A DNA stretch of 60,654 nucleotides from Anaerolineae bacterium (GTDB taxonomy: Bacteria > Chloroflexota > Anaerolineae > Aggregatilineales > UBA2796). Where the stretch lies: contig JAHBVK010000040.1 in NCBI GenBank assembly GCA_019637555.1, positions 1 through 60,654 on the forward strand. The letters run 5' to 3'. Positions 45,901 to 53,049 of this stretch are shown here, piece after piece. Both the position numbers and the translations under genes were made by a program. The notes beneath the pieces were generated by a model, which saw only the letters and a list, made by a program, of their open reading frames with translations, was not told the DNA's origin and did not search any database. Numbering within the stretch: position 1 is the stretch's first letter; each line of letters starts with the position of its first letter.

Positions 45901-47827
45901 TGCTGCGATCCCCAATGACGGCGACGGCGTGGTGGTGCAAGGTTATCGCATTGCCATTGGCGGGAACAACATTGTCAACACCGATCTAAATGTGATCAGC
46001 GGCAACAAAGGTAACGGCATCCGCGTTGAGTCCAGCCTGAATGTGATCGACGGCAATTTCGTCGGCTTGAATGCTGCCGGAACTGCCGCCATCGGCAACC
46101 AACTCAATGGTATTCTCGTCACGGGCAACCAGAATCAGATCGGTGATCTTCTGCAAGACTATAACTACAACTGGATCAGCGGTAACTTACAGGATGGCAT
46201 TGTGCTGGATGGCGTCGAGAACTTAGTTACCGGAGCAGCTATTGGTACCAATGCTATGGGCACCGGTGCACTCGGAAATGGTGGCAACGGCGTCCGCGTC
46301 AACAATAACGATGCCGTGATCTGGTACAGCGTTATCAGCAATAACGGGCAATCCGGCATTGCCGATTACGGCGCTACTTCGCTCATTACTGAAAACATCG
46401 TGGGCACTGATGTCAGCAAGACTATCTCGATGCCGAATGCCGTTGGTATGACCTTCAACACGCCCGTACATCCCATTAGCGGGAGTACTGAAGTGTGGAA
46501 CAATGTAATCACGCACAATACGGGTGCTGGTATCAGGATTCCCACAACGCTACCTACGTACTGGCGTCTGAATGTTCATATCTTTGATAACAACATTTAT
46601 AGTAACGGCGGATTGGGCATAGATCTGGAAGGAGAGGGAGTCACGCCCAACGATCCGATGGATCAGGACGATGGCTCGAATCTGGGGCAAAACTATCCAG
46701 TGATCCTTACTGCCGAAAAGCGTGGCAGCACCTTATCTGTGCGAGGTACGCTCAGCGGTCAACCGGGAGGTAGTTTCACTATTCGGCTGTATTACAGCGC
46801 CACTTGTGATCCCAGTGGATATGGAGAAGGAGAAGCTCCAATTGCCAACGGAACTGCCTACATTGGTATGTATCCAAATGGTGAGAACAGCTTTGCCATT
46901 GACGTAGCTGCGCCGCCGGGCTTGCCCTACATCACCGCCACTGCCGAAGACTTAATAGGCAATACATCCGAGTTCTCGAATTGTAAGTTGGTCGCCGCAC
47001 AAGCGCCGGATACCATCGGCATCTATCGTCCATCGACCAACATGTTCTACTTGCGGAATAGCAACAGCACAGGGTTCTCCGACATCAATGTGTCGCTGGT
47101 CAGCTTGGGCATGGATCCTGTGACCTTCCGCGATGTGCCAGTGGTCGGCGACTGGAACGGCGACGGGATCGACACGGTGGGATTCTATCGGCGCGGGCGG
47201 GTGAGCGACAACGCGGGCGCGGGCTTGTTCGTGCTCTCTGACTCCAACTCCAGCCCGCAAGCGGATCATGTGTTCGTGCTGGGCAATCCGAGCGATACTC
47301 CGCTGGTCGGTGATTGGGATGGCGATGGTAGAGACAGTGTTGGTGTGTTCCGCCCCACCAACGGTCTCATCTACATCAAGAACAACCTGACGACAGGCTT
47401 TGCCGATTACACGATGGTGCTCGGTAATCCGGGGGATGTGGGGATCGCTGGCGACTGGAATAACGATGGGAAGGACAGCCCCGGTGTGTACCGTCCCGGC
47501 GCTGCGCCGCAGTTCTACCTGACCAATCAGGTGTGCAATTGCATCGTGGCTTCCGACTACAACGTAACCTTCGGCAATCCGGGTGATCAGCCGTTCACGG
47601 GTGACTGGAATGGCGACGGACACTGGGACTCATTTATCTACCGCACCAGCAACGGGATCACCTATCTGCGCAACGATCCGACCACGACGGGCTTCTCCGA
47701 TTTCAATTTCGTCTACGGCATCAACGGCGATTACGCCTTTGGTGGTGTGTGGCAGGCGGCAGTACCGCCGTCTTCCGAGCCGACGCCACAGATCGAGGTA
47801 GCACCGACCTTCCAGCCTAAACCTTAA
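42959..47827 (+). CDS. Giant secreted NosD-like beta-helix protein, paralogue of the preceding gene
   Basis: A 1622-residue paralogue of the protein at 37885, with the same order of parts. These are a signal peptide, the GAGSLRQAILDANSTVG segment, a beta-helix, an FRVEFFLSTSC domain, a second LVLNTNDGGVGSFRTAIN start with further beta-helix, and an FTIRLYYSATCDPSGYGEGE domain. The shared module starts at about base 47009. The C-terminus is IEVAPTFQPKP, the only variant with two extra residues. In repeat 4 the expected DGRTG is replaced by DGHWDSF. The first ~160 bases after the signal sequence are almost identical in DNA to the preceding gene, while the helices have diverged. A hairpin follows the stop. 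Confidence 0.92.
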   Translation: MSRFRFFRYLVIFAFALAIFTIPAISKAQGTTFTVSNTNDSGAGSLRQAILDANSTVGKDTINFSLAGTLPTISLLSPLPSLTDSAGTIIDALPSGGSVCAAQVIISGTSASASYGLRLEGGGNTLLGLNIQGFQQAGIYITSTSSANLMYCNTIEKNGAVGLRIEGANNLIGDNSPTIRSNIFKNNPSYNVLITGAAAQGNILQQNKIGDSPTAIGAQNAIGVQIEAGATGNSIGSNGDHIDDWTEGNYIGGNSTAGVIVTGTGTNNNIVASNIVGRLSNSTTEPNGIGILVRSGAQNNIIGSDDEYELPNSNGNMVVASAGYGIKLTDSSTNGNRVAGNYVGMLADRTIPGPFANAGGGIEITNGAQNNLVGSDRDNVGDTGEGNVIVNNGGPGIHISGATTSGNKLVNNYIGQDWVSNPKPNLKAIYIEAPDATLNTLIQLNIIGSATEEAVLINSAHGNTIIGNALMNVVPNHVNFELLKLVDSHDNVIGGTIGTATNIFSGTSYGALGCVGYTSLLITGAGSHHNTVQGNLFGAYSNGARLSCGEVPPITITNASDNLIGGTVANAGNKIAYFGTGIVVNGTSINNRILGNSIYEVGGGIPIDLNNDGATANDPDDLDAGANGTQNTVEWDSTSHTLTSEFSVQVFAHLDSTPNTTFRVEFFLSTSCYNSTPAYSVTEQFISAIDATTDANGIAAISTELVDAPLASKPYLAATVTGPTGTSEASSCIYLNRTLVLNTNDGGVGSFRTAINVTNNLPHANIIEFAIPGTGVKEIVLNNELPRLSALHLNRVEIHGLTQTGATCDAPKIVIRRNPASDPQMNGLTVTGSYQIEGLVIVGFNQTYGIKLQTGGGNIVSCNFIGVEADGVTAAPNKVGLISQGSSNQILDNLISGNLNQGIFLDTAVDTNLSGNYVGIDNSGTAALPNGGDGVFITGTNVRIQEDNVISGNKGNGVVYSGASGDGLMYGTIVGLNAAGTAAIPNDGDGVVVQGYRIAIGGNNIVNTDLNVISGNKGNGIRVESSLNVIDGNFVGLNAAGTAAIGNQLNGILVTGNQNQIGDLLQDYNYNWISGNLQDGIVLDGVENLVTGAAIGTNAMGTGALGNGGNGVRVNNNDAVIWYSVISNNGQSGIADYGATSLITENIVGTDVSKTISMPNAVGMTFNTPVHPISGSTEVWNNVITHNTGAGIRIPTTLPTYWRLNVHIFDNNIYSNGGLGIDLEGEGVTPNDPMDQDDGSNLGQNYPVILTAEKRGSTLSVRGTLSGQPGGSFTIRLYYSATCDPSGYGEGEAPIANGTAYIGMYPNGENSFAIDVAAPPGLPYITATAEDLIGNTSEFSNCKLVAAQAPDTIGIYRPSTNMFYLRNSNSTGFSDINVSLVSLGMDPVTFRDVPVVGDWNGDGIDTVGFYRRGRVSDNAGAGLFVLSDSNSSPQADHVFVLGNPSDTPLVGDWDGDGRDSVGVFRPTNGLIYIKNNLTTGFADYTMVLGNPGDVGIAGDWNNDGKDSPGVYRPGAAPQFYLTNQVCNCIVASDYNVTFGNPGDQPFTGDWNGDGHWDSFIYRTSNGITYLRNDPTTTGFSDFNFVYGINGDYAFGGVWQAAVPPSSEPTPQIEVAPTFQPKP

Positions 47828-47830
47828 TCC

Positions 47831-47884
47831 GATTGCTGCTCCCCTCTCCAAGCTCAACAAACGTTGGAAAGGGAAGCAGCAATC
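47831..47884 (+). terminator. Long hairpin after the second giant beta-helix gene
   Basis: GATTGCTGCT (47831-47840) pairs with AGCAGCAATC (47875-47884); the stem is extended by CCTCTCC against GGAAAGGG. The loop is about 16 bases. It is followed by TGTGTTGAG, so the T run is poor. Confidence 0.6.
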
Positions 47885-47994
47885 TGTGTTGAGATTCCCG
47901 AACAAACACTAGCAATTCCGCCATTGACAGCGCCGCCGCAACGTATAAACTGTTGCGGTTTGTTTGTTTTCATGATTGAGATGAGTAGTAATTG

Positions 47995-49713
47995 ATGCGA
48001 AATTGGCGTTGGTTGGTAGCGGTAGTTCTGACAGCAGTGATCTTATTGGCACCTGGTCGGCAAGCGACTAAGGCTGCACCGCCCTACAAAATCATGCCGC
48101 TTGGTGATTCGATCACGCAGGCGGACAGCGAACACAATAGTTATCGCCGCGTGTTGTGGCAACTGCTGACACAGGGGAGTTACAGCGTCGAATTTGTGGG
48201 CAGCACCCAGAGTCATTATTTCGGTCCTGCGCCTAACCCTGATTTCGACCTCGATCATGAGGGGCATTGGGGCTACCGCGCTGATCAAATTTTGGCGAGC
48301 ATCAGCACGTGGGCGATGGCGGCACAGCCGGATATTGTGCTGATGCACGTGGGATCAAACGACACCTTTCAGGGCGAAACTGCCAGCAGCACGATTAGCG
48401 AAGTGGGGCAGATCATCGACGCACTGCGGGTGGTCAACCCCAACGTGGTGATCTTGCTGGCACAGGTGATGCCGCACGACGCGACAATATATCCCAGCTT
48501 TCCCACCGTCAACGCCTACAATGCGCTGATCCCCGACCTTGCCACAAGCAAAACCAGCGCTCAATCACCCGTAGTGGTGGTGGATATGTTCAGCGGCTTC
48601 GACGTAGCGACGATGATCTACGACGGCATTCACCCCAACTTGAGTGGCGAGACGCTGCTGGCGAATCGGTGGTACGCGGCGCTCATACCGTTCCTCGGCG
48701 GATCACCAACGCCGACTAATACGGCAACCGCCACCAATACACTGACCGCTACTCCGACGGCGACTGCCACAGCTACGGAAACGGCGACTCCTACGTTGAC
48801 GGCCACTGCTACTGCCAGCGCCACCCATACCGCCACCAATACTCCGACGGCGACGTTGACCATGACACCATCGGCAACTCCTACAGCTAGCGCAACAGCG
48901 GTGGCGCTGCGTCCTGAAACCATCGGCATCTATCGCCCCTCAACGAATACGTTTTATCTGCGCAACAGCAACAGCACCGGATTTGCGGACATCACCTTAT
49001 CGCTGGTCAGTTTGGGCATGGATCCGGTGAACTTCCGCGATGTGCCTGTTGTTGGAGACTGGAACGGCGACGGGATCGATACGGTGGGCTTCTATCGGCG
49101 GGGCAGAGTCAGCGATAACGCGGGCGCGGGCTTGTTCGTGTTATCCAACTCCAACATCAGTCCACAAGCGGATTACTCGTTCATCCTCGGCAATCCGAGC
49201 GATACCCCGCTCGTCGGCGATTGGGATGGCAACGGCACGGATAGCGTCGGCGTGTTCCGTCCCACTAATGGTCTGATCTACATCAAAAACAACCTGACGA
49301 CGGGCTTCGCTGACTTTACGATGGTGCTGGGCAATCCGGGGGACATCGGCATCGCGGGCGATTGGGATAACGACGGCAAGGATAGTCCGGGGGTGTATCG
49401 TCCCGGCGCTGCCCCGCAATTCTATCTGACCAATCAGGTGTGCAACTGCGTGGTTGCCTCCGATTACAACGTGACCTTCGGCGATCCGGGGGATCAGCCG
49501 TTCACGGGCGACTGGAACGGCGACGGACGCACCGGAATCGGCGTCTACCGCACCAGCAATGGGATCACCTATCTGCGCAATGATCCGACTTCGACAGGCT
49601 TTTCCGATTTCAACTTCGTCTACGGCGTGAATGGCGACTTCGCCTTCGGTGGCGTGTGGCAAGTTACGACTCCACCTTCACAGATCGAGATCGCACCGAG
49701 CTTCCAGCCCTAA
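47995..49713 (+). CDS. Secreted SGNH/GDSL esterase with Thr-rich linker and C-terminal five-repeat module
   Basis: About 572 residues. The signal helix (about 4-26) is followed by an SGNH hydrolase of the XynB-like/carbohydrate-esterase 3 kind. Its blocks are MPLGDSITQAD (Ser), GHWGYRADQI (Gly), MHVGSNDTFQG (Asn) and DGIHPN (Asp-His). Such enzymes deacetylate xylan or other glycans. A ~60-residue Thr/Ala/Pro linker leads to the shared module from about base 48916, ending IEIAPSFQP. It is therefore a module-bearing enzyme, like the dehydrogenase at 28449. I use the ATG at 47995; a TTG lies one codon earlier. A TTGACA and a TATAAA upstream are spaced poorly, and the shared promoter motif was not found. 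Confidence 0.92.
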   Translation: MRNWRWLVAVVLTAVILLAPGRQATKAAPPYKIMPLGDSITQADSEHNSYRRVLWQLLTQGSYSVEFVGSTQSHYFGPAPNPDFDLDHEGHWGYRADQILASISTWAMAAQPDIVLMHVGSNDTFQGETASSTISEVGQIIDALRVVNPNVVILLAQVMPHDATIYPSFPTVNAYNALIPDLATSKTSAQSPVVVVDMFSGFDVATMIYDGIHPNLSGETLLANRWYAALIPFLGGSPTPTNTATATNTLTATPTATATATETATPTLTATATASATHTATNTPTATLTMTPSATPTASATAVALRPETIGIYRPSTNTFYLRNSNSTGFADITLSLVSLGMDPVNFRDVPVVGDWNGDGIDTVGFYRRGRVSDNAGAGLFVLSNSNISPQADYSFILGNPSDTPLVGDWDGNGTDSVGVFRPTNGLIYIKNNLTTGFADFTMVLGNPGDIGIAGDWDNDGKDSPGVYRPGAAPQFYLTNQVCNCVVASDYNVTFGDPGDQPFTGDWNGDGRTGIGVYRTSNGITYLRNDPTSTGFSDFNFVYGVNGDFAFGGVWQVTTPPSQIEIAPSFQP

Positions 49714-49751
49714 GCGCAATTTCGCTAGTCCACGAATCAACTACGCTTCTC

Positions 49752-49791
49752 AAACTGAGGAGTGGAGCATCTGCTCCACTCCTCAGTTTTT
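49752..49791 (+). terminator. Rho-independent terminator
   Basis: A perfect inverted repeat of 16-18 bp (AACTGAGGAGTGGAGCA side at 49753-49769 with 49772-49788), a very small loop, then five T residues. Strong in the plus direction. Confidence 0.9.
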
Positions 49792-49828
49792 AACCCCGCC
49801 TGTTCAATGTAAGGCGTTTGAAAAACTT

Positions 49829-49863
49829 AATGTTAGGTGCTTGTGAGGATCGGCGCGTACAGT
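49829..49863 (+). promoter_or_regulatory. Shared surface-gene promoter motif, copy E
   Basis: AATGTTAGGT (49829-49838), N4, GTGAGG (49843-49848), nine bases, then TACAGT (49858-49863). It is the least similar copy. A third half-site, AATGTAAGGC, lies 24 bases upstream at 49806-49815. The start codon is 75 bases downstream. Confidence 0.5.
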
Positions 49864-49937
49864 GATAACGTGTCGGACTGTAGGTGCTTGCCAGTGCGTC
49901 CGGCTGCCCTATCAACGCTTAGCCAAGATGGCATAAT

Positions 49938-52900
49938 ATGATGAAACGATCACGCTTGACTGCCCTAAAATCTCTGATCTTGCTGGTGTGCCTTGCACTG
50001 CTGGGCATTCCGCAGTTGGCTGAACCAGCTAAAGCTGCGCCGCCATACCGGATCATGCCGCTGGGTGATTCGATCACGCAGGCGGACACTGACCACAGTA
50101 GTTATCGCCGCCCATTGTGGCAACTGCTGACGCAAGGCGGATACAGCGTCGATTTCGTGGGCAGCACCAAGATGAATGATATGGGCAGTAACCCAACTCC
50201 CGATTTCGATCTGGATCATGAGGGTCACTGGGGTTACCGCGCGGATCAGATTAGCAGCAATATCACGGCGTGGGCGACGGCAAATGTGCCCGACATTGTT
50301 CTGCTGCACATCGGCACGAACGATCTGCTGCAAGGGCAGTCGGTCAGCAGCACGATCACTGACATCGATCAGATCATCACAAAACTGCGTGCTGTCAATG
50401 CGCAGGTAGTGGTGTTAGTGGCACAGATTCTGCCTTACAGCGGCACAGGATCAAGTAACGTGCCGAGCCTGAACAGTTCCATCGCCACGTTAGCCAGCTC
50501 GAAAACTACGGCGCAATCGCCTGTTGTCGCCGTAGATATGTATACGGGTTTCGTGGTCTCGACCATGACTTCCGACAATGTTCATCCGAACACGACGGGT
50601 GAAGCGCATCTGGCGAATCGCTGGTACGCGGCACTGCTACCGTACATCGGCGCGAGTTCGGGCACGGCGACTCCATCGGCAACTGTGCTGGCAAGTGCCA
50701 CTTCCACCCGGACAGCGACTCGCACTCCAACCCGCACCGCTACGCGCACCAACACGAATGTACCGGGAGCGTCGCAGACTGCTACCCCGACGAATACGGT
50801 GGGTGCTGGTGGCTTGAGTTTCTACCGCGCGGTGAACCTTGGCGGCGCGGCGCTGACCATCGACGGGAATGCGTGGGAAGCTAACACAGGCACGACGCCA
50901 AATCTGAGCACTAACGGCGCGGCGATGTGTAATCAGTGGGTGCCGCTGACGCCGACGACGGACGCCAGCCGCACCAGCATGATCCAGTGTTCACGGCAGC
51001 ACTGGGCGCACAATCTGGTGATGAGTGCTGTGCCAAACGGTGTGTATCAAGTATCGCTGTACACATGGCTCGATTGGGCTGATCCGAACCCCGGCGCGTT
51101 CAGTGTGCAGATCGAAGGCGCGACGGTGCTTCCCAGCTACACGCCGGGACCTGTCGGCAAGTGGAGTAAATTGGGTCCCTTCACGGTGACGATCAGCGAT
51201 GGCACGATCAACGTGACGACCAATGGTGGCTTGCCCAATCTCAGCGGCATTGAGGTGTGGCGTTTCACTGGCGCTACTCCAACGCCTCCGGTGACGATCA
51301 TCGCGTCCTCGACCTCAACCTCAACGGCGACTGCTACAGCGACTGCAACTGCCACTTCTACCGTTACCATGACGCCATCGAACACCGCGACGACAACGGC
51401 GACGAACACGGCAACTGTCACTGCAACGGCGACTGCAACTGCCAGCGCTACCGATTCTGTAGTGCCATCGGCAACGCAGACGGACAGCGCTACTGCCACT
51501 GAAACGGAGACGGCAACAACTACGACTGTGCCTCCGACAGCGACGGCGACTGCAACTGCGACGCGGACGGCTACTAAAACGGCATCACCCAGACCATTCT
51601 ACTGCGGTTGGGTTGAAGTAACGGGCTTTGTGTTGGGTGATCAAACATTCGGTATCAACGTCTACAACGGCAGCGATGACACGCTCTCGATCACGGCGGC
51701 TGAACTGCACTGGCGTCCTAACCAAACCGCTTCAATGTATCCCGAACGAATGAGCCTGAGCACGCAGATTGATCCGCTGTGGGTGAAACCTGTGGAGGAT
51801 ACGCCTGTAACCTCTGGCAGCATGTTGATCGACAGCAATAGTGCGGGCTGGAACAGCGCTGTTGCCACCATCAACCCATTGAGCAGCGTGATGTGGACGG
51901 TAACCTTTGCCGCCGCCCCCAACCCGCTTTCTACGGAGTTTACTACTGCTGACTTCCGAGGTACGCAGTTCACAATAAAGTCACATGACTCAATATTGTG
52001 TGTTCTCAACTCCGATACACTGCCTACCTATACACCGAGCGCCACTGTAGCCAATACAAATACGGCGACAGCAACGGCAACTGAAACGACAGCCGCAAGC
52101 GCCACGCCAACACTGACGCCGACGCGTACCGCATCAGCAACCTACACTGCGTCGGTCACGTTCACGCCGTCGCGCACATGGACGCCGACGTTCACGCGCA
52201 CAGCGACGAATACCGCTACTCCGAGCGCGACTTCGACTTCCACTTCAACGGCGACAGCTACCCCCACAAGTGGTGGCGGTGGATTGACCTTCTATCGCGC
52301 GGTGAACCTTGGCGGCGCGGCGGTGGTGATCGATGGCAATGCGTGGGAAGCCAATACAGGCACGACGCCAAATCTGAGCACTAACGGCGCGGCGATGTGT
52401 AATCAGTGGGTGCCGCTGACGCCGACGACAGATGCCAGCCGCACAACCATGATCCAGTGTGCGCGGCAGCACTGGGCGCACAATCTGGTGATGAGCGCCG
52501 TACCAAATGGCACTTATCAAGTATCGCTATACACATGGCTCGATTGGGCTGATCCGAACCCCGGCGCGTTCAGTGTTGCCATCGAAGGCACGACAGTAGT
52601 GACTAGCTACACGCCGGGACCTGTTGGCAAGTGGAGTAAGTTTGGTCCCTTCACGGTGACGATCAGCGACGGCGCGATCAATGTGACGACCAATGGTGGC
52701 TTGCCGAATCTCAGCGGCATCGAAGTGTGGAGCATAGGCGCTGGTGGTAGTACTACGGCTACCGCGACTTCAACGGCGACGGCAACACGCACGCCAACGA
52801 ACACACTGTCAGTATCCTCGACGCCATCGTCTACGCCGACTGTGACCAGAACGCCGACAACCGTACCTACTAGCACAACCGTACCTACCGGAACACCGAC

Positions 52901-52955
52901 GCGCACTATGACACGCACACCGTTTGGTCAGTGCGGACCTGAGGAATGTCCTTAG
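49938..52955 (+). CDS. Secreted SGNH/GDSL esterase with two malectin-like domains and Thr-rich linkers
   Basis: A 1005-residue protein with a signal helix (about 10-30), then a catalytic SGNH domain close to the preceding gene: MPLGDSITQADTDHSSYRR, LHIGTNDLLQG and DNVHPN. After a Thr/Arg linker comes a malectin-like carbohydrate-binding domain (bases ~50815-51268: RAVNLGGAALTIDGNAWEAN). A beta-sandwich region (bases ~51600-52010) lies between two further Thr-rich linkers, followed by a second malectin-like domain (~52285-52735). The two copies are nearly identical in DNA. It ends in another Thr-rich tail and CGPEECP, without the shared C-terminal module. It is probably a multi-modular glycan esterase. 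ATG 49941 is an alternative start. Confidence 0.9.
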   Translation: MMKRSRLTALKSLILLVCLALLGIPQLAEPAKAAPPYRIMPLGDSITQADTDHSSYRRPLWQLLTQGGYSVDFVGSTKMNDMGSNPTPDFDLDHEGHWGYRADQISSNITAWATANVPDIVLLHIGTNDLLQGQSVSSTITDIDQIITKLRAVNAQVVVLVAQILPYSGTGSSNVPSLNSSIATLASSKTTAQSPVVAVDMYTGFVVSTMTSDNVHPNTTGEAHLANRWYAALLPYIGASSGTATPSATVLASATSTRTATRTPTRTATRTNTNVPGASQTATPTNTVGAGGLSFYRAVNLGGAALTIDGNAWEANTGTTPNLSTNGAAMCNQWVPLTPTTDASRTSMIQCSRQHWAHNLVMSAVPNGVYQVSLYTWLDWADPNPGAFSVQIEGATVLPSYTPGPVGKWSKLGPFTVTISDGTINVTTNGGLPNLSGIEVWRFTGATPTPPVTIIASSTSTSTATATATATATSTVTMTPSNTATTTATNTATVTATATATASATDSVVPSATQTDSATATETETATTTTVPPTATATATATRTATKTASPRPFYCGWVEVTGFVLGDQTFGINVYNGSDDTLSITAAELHWRPNQTASMYPERMSLSTQIDPLWVKPVEDTPVTSGSMLIDSNSAGWNSAVATINPLSSVMWTVTFAAAPNPLSTEFTTADFRGTQFTIKSHDSILCVLNSDTLPTYTPSATVANTNTATATATETTAASATPTLTPTRTASATYTASVTFTPSRTWTPTFTRTATNTATPSATSTSTSTATATPTSGGGGLTFYRAVNLGGAAVVIDGNAWEANTGTTPNLSTNGAAMCNQWVPLTPTTDASRTTMIQCARQHWAHNLVMSAVPNGTYQVSLYTWLDWADPNPGAFSVAIEGTTVVTSYTPGPVGKWSKFGPFTVTISDGAINVTTNGGLPNLSGIEVWSIGAGGSTTATATSTATATRTPTNTLSVSSTPSSTPTVTRTPTTVPTSTTVPTGTPTRTMTRTPFGQCGPEECP

Positions 52956-52997
52956 TAGGAATCCGAGTTGCGAGGTGGGAGCAGCGGAGGAAAGTAA

Positions 52998-53041
52998 AGA
53001 GAAACGAGCGATAACGAAACATCCACTATCTCTCGTTTCTC
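52998..53041. terminator. Bidirectional hairpin between convergent genes
   Basis: GAGAAACGAG (52999-53008) pairs with CTCGTTTCTC (53032-53041), with a 23-base loop. On the minus strand the stem is followed by TTTACTTT, so it best serves the antiporter gene. Confidence 0.65.
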
Positions 53042-53049
53042 ATTGTGCT

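Noticed and set aside
38000..47000. Repeated DNA in the giant genes as a CRISPR array or satellite
   Set aside because: The repeats are coding beta-helix turns of variable length, not regularly spaced identical units.
25253..52955. LPXTG, PEP-CTERM or type IX sorting signals in the surface proteins
   Set aside because: No LPXTG-helix-basic tail, PEP-CTERM pattern or type IX-type C-terminal domain was found; the common end is EIAPTFQP.
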